A stretch of 64,000 nucleotides of DNA, taken from the NCBI GenBank assembly GCA_021292165.1, contig CM037880.1, positions 139,998,564-140,062,563 on the forward strand, given 5' to 3'. Shown piece after piece: positions 34,735 through 46,969 of the stretch. Both the position numbers and the translations under genes were made by a program. Under the pieces are notes generated by a model. That model was not told the origin of the DNA and searched no databases. It saw only the letters and a list, made by a program, of their open reading frames with translations. The DNA is from Shinisaurus crocodilurus (taxonomy: Eukaryota; Chordata; Lepidosauria; Squamata; Shinisauridae). Position 1 is the first letter of the stretch. Each line of letters opens with the position of its first letter.

Positions 34735-35075
34735 AGGGTGGCCCCTTTTACAGAGGACAGTCCTCTGTTTGAAGGCATCCTCTGTCAGAAGAGCTGTCCT
34801 GTCCAATTCCGGTTTGAAGATAACAAACCATAATAAGAACTGTTGCTCATCAACGGTTGGCACCTAAACAGCAGACTGAAGGCAGGCACACAGGTCACCT
34901 GTTCTCTGTCTTCCACCTGATGGTGAGATGTACCGTATTTCTATTTCAATTAAAATAATTATTTCTAAATTTGCAAGTATACATATAAATTAACCTATGC
35001 AAATTGCTATGCCCGTTTGTCCTCTCTTTTGGTGATGCATTTCCTCTTTTATAGTGATTCATAAGTGACCACCCT
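34735..35075 (+). mobile_element. hAT MITE, AGGGTGGCC termini
   Basis: Ends AGGGTGGCC and GTGACCACCCT. 8-bp TSDs CAGTGACT (34727-34734) and CAGTGGCT (35076-35083) differ by one base. Homologous to 12528-12915. No coding. Confidence 0.85.
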
Positions 35076-35083
35076 CAGTGGCT

Positions 35084-37928
35084 ACTTGTCACTGACCTTA
35101 ACTGGATCCAGCATGTTGGTGTTAGAGGCTGATTGTGGTAATACAGGGAGAGGGTTTCCCAGCTCTGTGTGTTTTTGCGTGCAACATCTATGCAGATGTG
35201 AAAGATCCAGTGGCTGTGTCAGTTCAACAGCAATGAAATGTTCTTGCATTTGTTTTTGGTTTAGATGGATCATCGTAGCTCATTTACTATTTCAAATCCT
35301 ACTGTGATAGTTTCCCCATGTAAAAATAATCATGTGAATTTTTCCTGAGTCCTGTTGCCTTGGCTAGGGCAGCTTTACAATTTGCTACGTGGTTGCTTAC
35401 CTGAAACTTATAGCAATGATCCTGATCCAAGAGATTGATCCAATGTTTTGAAATATTTGAAATATTCTCAGTATTTGAGTTTTGCCTGTTCACTCAGTAT
35501 TGGAATTTTGCCACATTGATCAGAATGTCCCTTTCCCATTTTCAGCTGTGCACTAGCAACATTCAGAAGTAATGTATTTGAGACTAAAAAGTGTTCATAG
35601 CTTCTCTTGTCAAAATGCCCTATGACATGGATTTTATGCCATTTCCTAGATGGTGTAATTTCCCCATTAGGGTTGATGGAAGCAGAAAGTTCCCCGCAAT
35701 ATATCTAGATTTTTTTTTTAAAAAATAAATAAATCCAATTAGGCACCCACACACACACACAAACAGCCCAGTAGAAACTGCGTAGCCCTGGAAAGTGGAG
35801 TCAGCTGGAAAAGAAAAGAAAAAAGGAATGTAATGGAGTATCCTGGAGGAGGTTATGGCTGGCTGGAGCACTGAACAGGGACCCTTCTATTAGGAGGTGA
35901 GGATACAATGTAATGTCCTGTTGTAATGTAATGTTTGTTTCATATGTTTTTCACAAATCTTGAATTGAAAGAGTAGAGGAAGGGTGTTGCCATAAGAATC
36001 ACTAGCAGGAAGTGAACTCACAACATCACATCAAATTATGGGAGCAATATTTTTCTAAAAAGGAAAGCAGAAGGGGTTTGTACTCTGATGTGTTTATTCT
36101 TTGTTTTCTAAAGATGATACACAACATCAGTGAAATTTCCTACCTAATATCTTGGCATGTGTCCATGGCCCATTCCCCCCCAGTTGGCAAATCAGGAAAA
36201 TGTAGAAATCTGATGAATGCCACTTTGAAACGGGCCGGAAGAAGAAAACTTTCTAACCTGAATCTGTCAGGCTTTGTTAAGGAGACGGATTAGTCTCTTG
36301 TTATCTTAATCACTTTTGAAGTAGATACTCCATTAAGTCCAGCTTAGTCTATGATTCTATTATAGCATCATATGGGTATGACCTATGCGCCTAGAGTGTC
36401 TTCCTTTTAGAAGGGTAATAGATGCTCCAAGTGAAACTCCATGAAGAGAAAACAAAGAGTCATAGAACTGGGGCATATGCATGTGTGTGTGAAAACACTC
36501 GCTGTCTTGTCATATCTGAATGCTATAATAATTGGGGCACTATTACACCTACTGTAAATTATAGGTAGTTGGAAGTGCAAGCAAACATTTGTCAGTTGAT
36601 TTAAATTTGCACTCCTAAAATTATTTCGCTAAACTGCATTATGTCAGGGGTCACAGGAAGAAAAAAAAAGGCATGATTTTGGTAGGGATATAAATAGTGG
36701 GGCTATGTATACCCTACACTTTTTTTTTTTTTTTAAAAAAAAGTCAAATTTGTGCGCCAAGGTGATTTATTATGTGACCAGAGATGATTAATTCTATGAC
36801 CTGTGTAAAGTATGAAAATGAAGCAATATTACATATGCTTATTTTGTATGATGTTTGCAGCTGCTTCTTGTTGGGTGAGGAACAAGGAGCTATGCCTAGC
36901 GAATGGAATGCACCAACATGTTATGGACTAGATCCTCCCTTCTCCTTGGTTGCCATTTGCCAATGCTGGCCAAAAAAAAATGCAGCAGCTGACTCTAGCT
37001 TGTGTGATCTAGCTCGAGAAAGCAGTATTGGTAGTCTGTTTTGAAGATTCCGAAGAATCTCGGCATTTATTTATTTTTAATCATAATCTTCATTGTGGTA
37101 ACAAGAAATCTGAAAATAGCAGCAGTGTAATTAATTAATAACAAATTAACCGTGATGAGTAATGATTAACAAAGAACCACAACATTAAAAGACTTGGCCT
37201 TGAATGAGTAACGAGTGTATACATGACATTCAGAATACATTTGTGATTGCATGTTTTTCTTTACTAGAAGCAAATGAAATAAATAGGCCCTGTTTTATTT
37301 CAGTTGTTCATTTGTTACAAAATGAAGACACACGCCTACTGCTGCATGAATGTTGCCCCAGTCTGAAAAACCTCATCTAGTCATTTTGCCAGCAGTAGCG
37401 CAAGCCATCTGTTCTTGGGGCTGGATTTTGTCTCCTTCTCTATATCTTGAACAGGTGATGACAATTTGACTCTGCTGCTTCCATGTATGTTTGATCCCTG
37501 TCAATCAAGGCTCCCATGTTTTACATTTGGTGTACTGCTAAGACGGGCCCATGGTTTTAAGAAAACTGGCCCCAAAGACTGATGAGTCTTGGACCTGGGC
37601 AAAATACTCGGATGGTGTGAACAAAGCTGTCGAACTCCATCCCATAAGTACTGTTTAATGAAAACGAAATCCCTCCTAGCTCAAATTCAGATTAGCTGAT
37701 GTGGCCTCACAGAAGTGCCACAAATCCATTACAAATATTATCACAACCTTCCAGTTCATTGTATGATTTCCTCAATGCTGAATAAGTAGACCACTGCAAT
37801 TATTTCCTTTGTATCCAAGTATTTCTAGTATTTTAAAAAAAATATACCTCACTCTCAGCATTTAGAACCCAATAAGCATTTGGCCGTATTTGGATGGACT
37901 TGTAAATTGTGAGTGTTCTTGTTTACAG
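35084..37928. other. Unassigned intergenic sequence, partly unique
   Basis: No gene or clear repeat. A or T runs are at 35710-35727 and 36720-36742. 37060-37330 is AT-rich, repeat-free and unlike any family seen elsewhere in the window, so it is a candidate conserved non-coding stretch. Confidence 0.4.
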
Positions 37929-38096
37929 GCCTGTGGCTCACACTGGCTCAGCTTGTCTGAGCGTGGAAAGCTAAGCAGGGTCAAGCCTGGTTATTACTTG
38001 GATGGGAGACCCCCTCCTCTAGTTTCCTGCATTGAGCAGGGGGTTGGACTCGATAACCTTGTAGGCCCCTTCCAACTCTATGATCTATGAAATCTA
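37929..38096 (+). repeat. 5S-rRNA-headed SINE with CR1-type tail, complete
   Basis: The head at 37931-38012 contains 'ggaaagctaagcagggtcaa', 'gcctggttattacttgg' and 'atgggagacc', which correspond to the A-box, intermediate element and C-box part of 5S rRNA. The tail, 'ggttggactcgataacc' to 'ctatgatctatgaaatc', is of the CR1 3'-end type. The element could be transcribed by polymerase III through the 5S internal promoter and mobilised by a CR1-group LINE (inference from the tail). Confidence 0.88.
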
Positions 38097-39159
38097 TTCT
38101 TAAAGAGTTGAATCTAAGGTCTCCCTGAATGAACCCCCAATGCTATCAGCATTCTAATTATGTTTTGTTATATTGGGTGCTTCTCCCCTGCCCCCCATTT
38201 AATCTGCAGAAACTATTGGTTGCAGGATACAGTGTTTAGGCACTTGTCCTGCTGCTCAATGTAGAGGGTACGGGTATTGACAGTTTCCTGTCTGTATGAT
38301 TTATCAAGTGTGTGCTGAAGAACACAGCTCTTGAGTGCTCACGTATAAAGGCCTCACCCTGCTACCATCACTGAGTTCACTTGGAATGCTGTGACTGCCT
38401 GGAGCAAAGGCTGCATTGGCTGGGCTGGGCTGGGCTGGGCTGGAGATGAAGTGTGCATGTTCATAGTAAATACCTCCACTTGGTTAACAAGGAAACACTT
38501 TTACTAGCAGAAAGTTTAGAACTGTGTTCAGCTCTAACTAGCTGATTTCTCAGGTGGCCAAGCCACTTTCACACCAGCTCTGCACTTCCTTGCAAAAGGC
38601 CAACTTTTGGGAGGTGTAGCATTTTCTCAACTCCCAAGGGAAGTCGTTGAGATCCACTTCAGGAAATGATAATACTGAGTAGGATTTTCATGAGGTGCAC
38701 AGACATAAAATTCCAGCCTCACGCCTGAATCGTTGGTATGTTGTTCCAATCTATTGGCTCTTAGTACACTGTGTGGTGTAAGAAAGATGGTTAATTTTAT
38801 CAGAAATTGAAGTGTGTGTGTGTGCCTTTAAAGGAAGAAACAGTCACCCAGAGAGGAAGCACAGTTATTGCATGCAATCCAACCTCTGGAGGACTCTATT
38901 GATATTCACACCCTTTTCAGTCCAGACCAGATTTCAATACAGTAAATGATTGGCTTGAATGATTCCTACCTGTGTTGTTATAGATTACGCTGAGTTCACA
39001 TAACCAAATAGGAGGATATGTTGGGAATTTGGGTCAGGATGAGTGGATGAATGTTCAGTACATAGCAAAGCAATGATGTGGTTGCAGCATGCTTTGACTA
39101 TGGCTCAGCTCCCTTTTTCATATTAAGACAAAGTAGTTGAAATTAGCTTGAACAATGTC
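38097..39159. other. Unassigned intergenic sequence
   Basis: A GGGCT pentamer run is at 38418-38443. No gene or other repeat recognised. Confidence 0.4.
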
Positions 39160-39740
39160 ATAGGAAGCATAGGAACATAGAAAAGCAGGGTTGCAAAAAA
39201 TCATGATTTCCCCCCCCAAAAAAATTAAAAAAAAAATCGATTTTTTAAATTTAAACCAATGATTTTTTTTATTTAATCAATTCCCCCCTCCCAAAAAAAA
39301 TTAGTAAAATTAATTTCAAAGTTTCAGACAACCACATGTACAAATAGCCTACACTTAGTTAAGAACACCAAATTATATAGAAAACACTTTCCTCATTTTT
39401 TTTCACGTTACCAGTATTATCGGTTACTAGGCTACCTACACGACAGGGTTGCAAAAAATCATGATTTTTTTTTTTGCAAAAAATAAAAAAAATCAATTTT
39501 TATTGATGATTTAATCAATGATTTAATCATTGATTTAGATCATTCTGATTTAAATCATTGCAACCCTGTAGAAAAGTGCCAGATACCAAGTTTGTCCATC
39601 TAGCCCAGTATTGGCTACCCTGAGTGACAGCAGCTCTCCAAGATCTTGGGAAGAGATCTTTCTCACCAACTGTACCTGACCTTTCTAACTGGAGAGGCCA
39701 GGGATTGAACTGTCTGTGTGCTCTACTGCCACTGACCTAT
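39160..39740 (-). repeat. tRNA-headed SINE, minus strand, split by a hAT
   Basis: The 3' end at 39160-39185 ('ataggaagcataggaac') continues at 39577 with 'tccatctagcccagtattgg', ending in the head around 39690-39740 ('ccagggattgaactg'). The break at 39186-39568 is the hAT below. Confidence 0.75.
39186..39568. mobile_element. hAT MITE, CAGGGTTGCA termini
   Basis: Ends CAGGGTTGCAAAAAATCATG and AAATCATTGCAACCCTG, with a perfect 8-bp TSD TAGAAAAG (39178-39185 and 39569-39576). A second internal copy of the left end starts at about 39443, so it is a partial self-duplication or nested pair. The interior is dominated by A, T and ATGATTTAATC-like runs. Confidence 0.9.
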
Positions 39741-39965
39741 GGTCCCTGCTCATGGCAGCCACAAGCTGAACTCATATTGCAACCATCACATTAGTTTCAC
39801 ACCTCACCATCTGCCAATCTAAGTGCAGATCCACAAATTCTCAATGCACCTGTTCTGTTCTGTGACCTAGGCCTGAGATGTACCTTACACATACTCTCCA
39901 ATTGCCCCGAATCTGGAATCTGCCAGGAAAGTCCGGCAAACACTTAAGCCATCATGACTTCTTAC

Positions 39966-40659
39966 CAGGGCCGGCGCTACCGCTAGGCCAACTAGGCGGT
40001 TGCCTAGGGCGCGTAGCGGAAGAGGGCGCAGAATGCTGCGCTCCTCTTCGCTGCCGGCGCGCTCCTGCCCTGCCCGCCCGCCCTCCTCTCCGAGAAAGCC
40101 AGGTAAGTGCGCCCGGAGTAGTGGTGGGGCCGAGCCTGGGCGCCTCCCCCCTACCTTGCCTCGCCTCCGCGCCGCCTCCCACCTCGCCTCGCTTCGCCTC
40201 TGCGCCGCCTCCCCCCCACGCCGCCTCCCCCCACCTCGCCTCGCCTCGCCTCTGCGCCGCCTCCCCCCCCGCGCCGCCTCCCCCCACCTCGCTTCGCTTC
40301 GCTTCAACTCTCCTCCGCGCCGCCTCCCCCCCCGACACCTACCTTCTCCGTGCTGTTTCCGGAGCCCCGCCCGCGCTCTGTTTTGGCGGGAAGTACCAGG
40401 GCAACAGGGCTTAAACAGCCCTGTTGCTCTGGTTTCCCCCGGCCAAAAACAGAGCGCGGGGGTCCCTTTTCGGAGGAGGCGTCGGACTGGGAAGGTAGGT
40501 GGGGGGGCGGCAGTGGCAGCGTGCGGGGGGGGTCCGGTGGTGGCGGGGGGGCAGGAGGTTGCAGAGCAGGGCTGCTTTCCGGAGCCCCCCCCCACGGCAC
40601 GAGGGGGGGCGCTAAATATAATTTAGCCTAGGGCGCCAAACTGCCCTGCACCGGTCCTG
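39966..40659. mobile_element. hAT MITE, CAGGGCCGGTGC family, 694-bp GC-rich copy
   Basis: Ends CAGGGCCGGCGCTACC and CACCGGTCCTG, with perfect 8-bp TSD CTTCTTAC at 39958-39965 and 40660-40667. Shares the subterminal blocks of the 157-bp copy but has a long GC-rich interior of repeated CCGCCTCCCCCC-type units and a palindrome at 40370-40465. Long frames on both strands are Arg/Ala/Pro-rich artefacts. Confidence 0.93.
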
Positions 40660-42089
40660 CTTCTTACTTTGTTATGCAGAGTCCGGATTTGTTATGCTGA
40701 TTCCCCTGCCTCCTCCTGCAAGCTATTTAGTATAGCTGTGATTTTGCCTTTAAGCAGGAAGGGATGTGTGTGTGCTCTACCTGCTGCCTCTGACCAGGCC
40801 CCCTGGTAAGTAAGTAAGACCCATTGAAGACATTTGTACTTACTCCTGAGTAAATGTGTGTAGGATTGCACTGTTTGTTTTAACTTAATTCAAGTTAGTT
40901 AAATTCTGTAAGATTCTTCCAGTTTAAGTGTTTCTTTAAATCTAAATTGTGTGAATAGAACACAAAAAGTGCTTTAAACTGGGGCCTTTCCACAATAACA
41001 AACAACAACAAAGCTGTTCAGCCCCTCAGAGTTACATCTTGTGCTTAAAAACCAGAGCTGTAGAGGGGTTGGAGCAAAACGCTGAAGGGGCTCAAAACCC
41101 CAATGTGTCTTTTTGTATTTTCCCCCCACCCAAAAGCTCCCCCTCCTCTGCATCTTCTTCTTTTCTTCTCCTTCTTCAACTGCCCTGAAAATGCCGGGAC
41201 CAATCCTGACAATTTTAAAACAAAAAGAAAGAGATTGCCCTGCAAGCACTGACCCCGCCCCCATGAAAAACACCAGATATCAACAATTAAGGGTTTAAGT
41301 AAGATTTTAAAAAAATTACAAAAGCCACTTATAAAATATTATAAAATAATATATAATATAATAATGTAATAATTATAATATATAAGGTTTTGTGTGTTTC
41401 CTCTGATAACTTTTGTACCTGACCATGCTCTTCAGTTGCCTGGCCATACCCTTGGCCATGCCCTCATGGTGCCTGGCCACGCCCTCTTGATCACACCTTC
41501 ATGTTGCTTAACCACACCCCTTACAAATTCACAGGTGTGTCCCTATTTTCATCTGTGAAATGTTGGAGGGTATGCTTACATACACCTAAAATTATGAAGC
41601 ATGTAAAAGGCCAGTAGGGATAAGGTCTCTTGCAGGATACAGTAACATACAAGCACACATAAGTGGGGGAGGAGAATGGCATAAAGAGTTTTTGACAGTA
41701 CGAAAAGCCTCTTCCCTGCTTTGGCAGCTAAGCATTGATATTCCATCATGTTCAGTGACAAGAAATTCCCCACTCCAAAACTCAAGCCAGCGGGATTATT
41801 AGAAGCATAAATCAGTCCTAGACAGTGAATAAATCCACCTAGCCTTTCAGACAATACAAAGCCTTTACTACATTAAAGCATTATAATAATCGTGACAATA
41901 TGATAGGATTGATGAGGTCTATCGGCGGCAGTGACCACTGTACGCTTAAACAGCTCGATAAATTACTGTCTGCAGCATTAAAGTGCATCTGTCTGTTGAA
42001 AGCACTTACATTGCTTGACCAGATCTATGAAACCTTTGCATTTGGAACTATGAGAACTGAATGATAGAAACGTAACATGCTTTGAAAAG
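40660..42089. other. Mostly unassigned intergenic sequence
   Basis: A diverged CAATCCTA-type MITE fragment may lie at 40795-40875. 41310-41390 is AT-rich. 41440-41530 has four irregular repeats of 'ttgcctggccatgccc'. No gene recognised. Confidence 0.4.
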
Positions 42090-42200
<111 letters not shown>

Positions 42201-42302
42201 CTCCTTTTTAAGCCTTGCATCTATCCATCCCTTTGATTCTCCTCTGAAAAACAAGAGAGACACCAAGAGGTTGGGTGGATAATTGACAGTACATTGCCTA
42301 AG

Positions 42303-42426
42303 TGCGCAATCCTACGCAAGTTTAGACGGAAAAAAAGGCCTACAACTCCCAGCATGGGGAGTTGGCTGGGGCATGCTGGGAGTTGTAGGCCTTTTTTTCT
42401 GTCTAAACTTGCGTAGGATTTGCACC
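42303..42426. mobile_element. Palindromic MITE, GCAATCCTACGCA-type ends
   Basis: Left arm 'gcgcaatcctacgcaagttt' pairs with the right arm 'aaacttgcgtaggatttgca', and the inner 'ctacaactcccagcat' pairs with 'atgctgggagttgtag'. Nearly the whole 124 bp folds. Less decayed than its relative at 32063-32162. Confidence 0.85.
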
Positions 42427-43844
42427 TTAAGTTACTTACAACTGGTTGCCTTGTGGCAAAATTAATTGTTCACATATGTCTTTAAAACAAAAAGCTAATG
42501 CTTCTCTTGTCAATGAGACATTTTTAAAAAAGGCACATGCTTTCCAAGTTTCCCACCTGTGCTGTTCTGTATATCAGAAAAAAATAGCAGAAGAACCACT
42601 AATGAAAACCAGACACAAGGAGCACCAGTACCTACACTTTGCTCCATCTATGTTAGACCACAGGAATTCCATGCACTACCTGGCCAAGTACTAATATCAA
42701 TGAAATGCGATGTCTCTTCAATCACAGCACACTGGTCAAGGGCTACACTCCAGCTGCTTCTCTTGCCCACTTTCCAAGAACATAAGATTGGTCCGGGTAT
42801 ACCTCACTTGTTTTAAAATTATGGTTGATCTGTATTGAATCCATGCCATAGGAAAATATTTGCCTATGGATAAACATGCAGTGTCCACCCATTTGGCTTC
42901 AGAAATATACTTTTATCCAAAAAGACTTCCTGGAGACGACCTAGTAACTAAGGCATGTTTATAAGGGCAGGGGGATAGTGCTTGTAAAAGTCAGAAGATC
43001 AGTGCAGATTTAGTTTGGTATATAGTACAGGAACAGCCATCTGCTATATGAAAGTTCCTGATTCTCCTTATTGCCAAAAGAAACAAAAAGGATTACTGCT
43101 CATTTTTATGTTGCTTCGTTAAAATGCAAAGCATAAACTACCCTCTGCTTAAAATTGAAAATAAGCTTTATGAAAAACCTTGGTGGTTTAAAACCACCAG
43201 TTATCAATCCTATTTATTGGCTGGATCAGTAAATTGATCAGTTACTGCTAGGTGAATGGCTGGATGAATTGCTCTTTGCAGCATTCTAGTCCATCTGTTT
43301 ATGAAATGCACTGAACACTGGTTGTTCTATACCTTTTAGGTATACAGAAGGCAGACCCCCCACACTGTATACCAGTGTTCCCATGTGTGGAGAATGGTAT
43401 GTTAAGCAGCACATGGAGCATATAGCGTTCTCAAAGCCTTGAAATGCCTGCATTGTATGTTCCATCACCAAAACAAATAGCCAAAACATTGCTTCCATCA
43501 CCAAAACAAATAGCCAAAACATTGCTTGTGAAGGGAAAACTATTGTTAGGCCAGGACCAGGTTTTGGGGACTTCTGGTGAGGGGAAAGACCACTAGGATT
43601 GGTGATTCTCATTTCCCTCAGGATGCCTTCCTGAATGCTGGAATCAGTACTGCTTACTGGGCTGGAATTTAAGGGCAGGATATGTGATGATGGTGATTGG
43701 CTTGGACAGCTTGAAAAGGGGGTTAAAAATGAAGATGCATTTGTGGAGGAGATGCCTGTCAAAAGCCACGATAGCTAAATGGGACCTTTGTGTTGAGAGG
43801 CAATATACCACCAAATACAAATTGCAATACAAGTAGTGTAGGGA
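42427..43844. other. Unassigned intergenic sequence with a 33-bp duplication
   Basis: 43461-43526 holds two tandem copies of a 33-bp unit containing 'aaaacaaatagccaaaacat'. No gene recognised. Confidence 0.45.
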
Positions 43845-43899
43845 TGTAACTGCTTACCTCAAGCGGGCATAGCGGGCCGAAATCAGCCCCGCTCACGCC

Positions 43900-43986
43900 C
43901 GCCAGAGACTCGCCTTGATATAAGAGTGCTTTGGATTACAAGCACGGTTCTGGAACGAATTATGCTCTCAATCCAAGGTATTACTG
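43900..43986. mobile_element. 3' end of a Tigger-like element
   Basis: 'ggttctggaacgaattatgc' and 'aatccaaggtattactg' match the right end of the element at 51936-53474. It ends CTG followed by TA, as expected for TA-targeting elements. The left part is unclear. Confidence 0.7.
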
Positions 43987-44068
43987 TATATAAATACTAC
44001 AAATAATAAATTAAAAAATACTGTACAATTACCAGTGATTACAAGTGAATGGCAGGTGTGTGTGTGTG

Positions 44069-44829
44069 TGTGGAGAAAGCCTGACACGAACACACACACA
44101 CACACACACACACCGGTCTCCTTCCAAGGGAGGGGGGCGAGGAAGAGAGATTGAGTTACAGGGAAGCAGCCAGACGGACCGGCATCCCAACAATGGAGAG
44201 TCTCGATTGAATTCCACAAAACCCAGGAAAGGACCATCAAACTATCAGGGCAGTCTCAAAGAGCTGTAAAGTACCCAACACGTCACCTTCTTCCCGGGCA
44301 GGAATAAGCCCACCTGACACGAAGGGGCAGGCATAAGCCCCCACCTGACCGCGAGGGCGGGGAGAGCGGGAACCCAGGGGTAGAAAACCCCTCTCCCCTC
44401 CTTTTGGGGGTTGTTGGGAACACGGGGTACTTTGATCAAGATTCGTCCTCCAGCGGCGGCTGGAGTAAGCTGTTCTCTTCCCCGGATCGGACAGACCCGG
44501 AGTCAGGCTGAAATTGACTAGCGTAAAGTCTTTAGTCTAAGGTAACTGACTAATCCCAATGCGCTAGCCTGGGAGCCTGTTCATTGATAAACTTGGGGAT
44601 CACGTCAGGTCATGTTGACGTTATAGTATTCCTAGAAAGCTGTTAGTTCCTGCTCCATATATTGTGTAAGTAAATAAAGCCTTATTTGGTCATACAAAGG
44701 GCTGGAGTTTCCCCTTGTGTGAGCAAACCTCCTAGTCGGTTTCACCTGCTTGTACGGGCTGTAACTCAGTGCCGGTTAACCCGTTAAGCGCCGAACTCAC
44801 GCATAGGACCCGGGTGCTGGTCCTTCACA
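44069..44829 (+). repeat. 5' LTR of the gypsy element
   Basis: Starts TGTGGAGAAAGCC and ends GGTCCTTCACA. (CA)n lies near the start (44092-44113), and AATAAA is at 44673-44678. Its left end merges with a flanking (TG)n run, so the first base is uncertain by a few units. Confidence 0.92.
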
Positions 44830-44847
44830 TGGTGGCAGACGACGGGA
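44830..44847 (+). other. Primer-binding site, tRNA-Leu type
   Basis: TGGTGGCAGACGACGGGA directly follows the 5' LTR. TGGTGGCAG matches the complement of the CCA-bearing 3' end of a vertebrate tRNA-Leu. Confidence 0.7.
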
Positions 44848-44932
44848 CAATTGGAAACTTAGTTAACGGATGGAACTAATAGGGTCTAGGGCAGGCTAGC
44901 GGATTCCTGGGAAGTAGTCAGGCAAAAGTAAA

Positions 44933-46235
44933 ATGGATAACCCTAACCATGAACAGCTGGAGCTAGTAAACTGCCCAGTGACTCCAGGAGGAGAGGGGAG
45001 CCAGGTCTCCACAATGGAGTGGACCGTGCGGCCGAAGACCAACAACCAGGAGGGGGAGGGAGCCCCCTCATCCTTGCTGGCGGGGCAGGAACCCAAACAG
45101 TGGGGTTGCCCCAGCTTAACGAGCAGCCTCAGGAGAGGCGACAGGATGGACCCTGGGTTAGAGGAAGACCTCGACGGAGGGGTTGCTGGTGGAGCCATAG
45201 GAGGGGGAGGTTTGGACGCCCTCTTCCCCCAACTGAATTGGCAACAGACCAGGGAGGTGATGCGGCGTCAGCAGGAGATGATCCAGCATCAGCAAGCGGC
45301 GCTACAGATGCAGCTAGAGTTAGCGAGGCTGACCACGGGCGCCGGAGGGGGTGGGACCCACTGCACCCCAGAATGGGAACTCTCCAACCCCTAAATGGGA
45401 CCGGAAACAATTTCCCACCTACAAACCTGGGCAGGACGTGTTGATCTTCTTCACCCTGTTCGAAGCTGCCTGATAGGAGCAAAAGGTGCCTGGACAATTT
45501 GCGAATGTCTGCCTTGAGGACACAGGTCAGCGGGGAGCTGGCCGATCTCTTGGGTATTCACACCCAAATTGCCCCCTTGGACTATGTTGCATTTAAAGAA
45601 GCTGTGAGGGAGCGTTTTGCCCTCACAGCCGAACACTGCTGCCGTAAATTTCGTTACGGGCAGCCTTCCCCAGGGGACACGTATGTCTCCTGGATGGCGC
45701 ATCTGGGGCAAGTTTGGGCCACCGGGAGGACCACCTTGACGGAGGTACAAGAGCTCCTGATCCAAGAGCAGTTTTGTGCTACTATCCCGGAGGATTTGGC
45801 TACTGCCGTGCGGGATCGAGACCCCCAAACTGTCGGGAGATGGGTAAGCTGGCGGACCAGATGGGGCTGTATCGGCAGCCCAAAGGAGGGAAGGGGGGCA
45901 ACCCCAGTCGTAGCGGGGCCAAAGGGAGCGCAGAGAAAGGCAACCCCAGACCTCGGGAGGGGGTCCCAAGCAAGCCCAAGGAGAGCCCCAGCACCAGCGG
46001 CTATTTTTATTGTAAAGAACCGGGTCACCTTAAGAGAAGTTGCCCCAAACTCCTCGCCAAGAACCGCAACCCCAAAACAGCCCCGGGTAAAGTTGGAAGG
46101 ATGCTCGCTCCCGAAACCCAGCAGCCGGAGGAACAAGAGGAGGACCAGCAGTCGGTCTCATCCCTGGAAGAAGAAGCAGGGGATGCGGCGCAGCCCCTGT
46201 TGAGTGGAGGACTGCATTCCCTTGGGGCCATCTCT
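44933..46235 (+). pseudogene. gag: gag, broken by frameshifts
   Basis: The first piece (44933-45394, start ATGGATAACC) ends in a glutamine-rich helical stretch. The capsid-like part runs through 45400-45835 and a basic, zinc-knuckle-bearing tail through 45840-46100. The knuckle reads YFYCKEPGHLKRSC: its first cysteine position is tyrosine (TAT), so the CX2CX4HX4C motif is incomplete. Frame changes occur near 45385, 45475 and 45832 (within CCCC or CCCCC runs or next to stops). The product would have been the structural protein of the virus-like particle. Confidence 0.8.
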
Positions 46236-46289
46236 CAAGCATCCCTGATGCGAATTGCATCTCCGGAGCAACTGCGTTGGAGCCAGAGC

Positions 46290-46640
46290 AAATTCTGTGA
46301 GTCCATCTCTGTGAACAATGTTTCCCATGTGGGGTATAGGGACACCAGGGCGGACATAACTGCTTTACCTCGGAGTAAGGTAAAGAAGAGCCAGCTGTTG
46401 AAAGGGCGTACCTGTGCCATAAAACCCTATAACTCCCCCAACATAGCTGTTCCCCTTGCCCAGGTTTGGGTCAAGTACAGGGGATGGGAAGGGAAGGTGG
46501 ATGTTATAGTGCATGGACAGCAAGAGTGGGGGGATCATCATTGGGAACGACATCGTGTTCCGGGCTGCCCAGGTCAAGGTGGGGGTGGTGACACGTCATC
46601 AAGCCAAACAAGCCCCTGCCCCACAGCCTCCCAGTCCCCC
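46290..46640 (+). pseudogene. Aspartic protease domain, damaged
   Basis: A DTRADITAL motif at about 46341-46367 occupies the place of the catalytic D-S/T-G-A of retropepsins; the glycine is arginine here, which should abolish activity. The C-terminal GIIIGND motif follows in another frame after a G6 run at 46528-46533. Fused in the gag-pol layout, downstream of the zinc knuckle. Confidence 0.75.
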
Positions 46641-46969
46641 GACTCCCAAACCCGGTCGCGTTAAAGCGACACCGGCAACCAAATGTTCGCCGCCACCCCC
46701 CTCAGCTCCGGTTAGGGAGGATGGCCAAGGGGGGTTCGCCCCGATGGCCCGAGATTTTGGGACTCAGAAGGCTTTCCAAGAAGAGCAGCGGAACGACCCG
46801 TCCCTCTGTGAATGCCGGGATCGGGCCGGCCAAGCATTGGGGGCAGTAGACCAGTCAGAACAGTTTTTGTGGGAGGCGGGAGCTCTTTACCGGGAGTTCA
46901 GTCCAAAACCCGAACTTGGTCTCCAGCCAAGGAAAAGACAATTGGTTGTGCCCGCAAGGTACCGCCAAG

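Noticed and set aside
37931..38012. 5S rRNA gene
   Set aside because: Only the internal-promoter half resembles 5S rRNA and it is fused to a CR1-type tail; it is a SINE head.
39885..40626. Frames of 178-236 codons on both strands
   Set aside because: Arg/Ala/Pro repeats from CCGCC units inside the 694-bp hAT; both strands open equally because of composition.
43440..43530. CRISPR-like short repeats
   Set aside because: Only two tandem 33-bp copies with no spacers, in a vertebrate sequence; a simple duplication.
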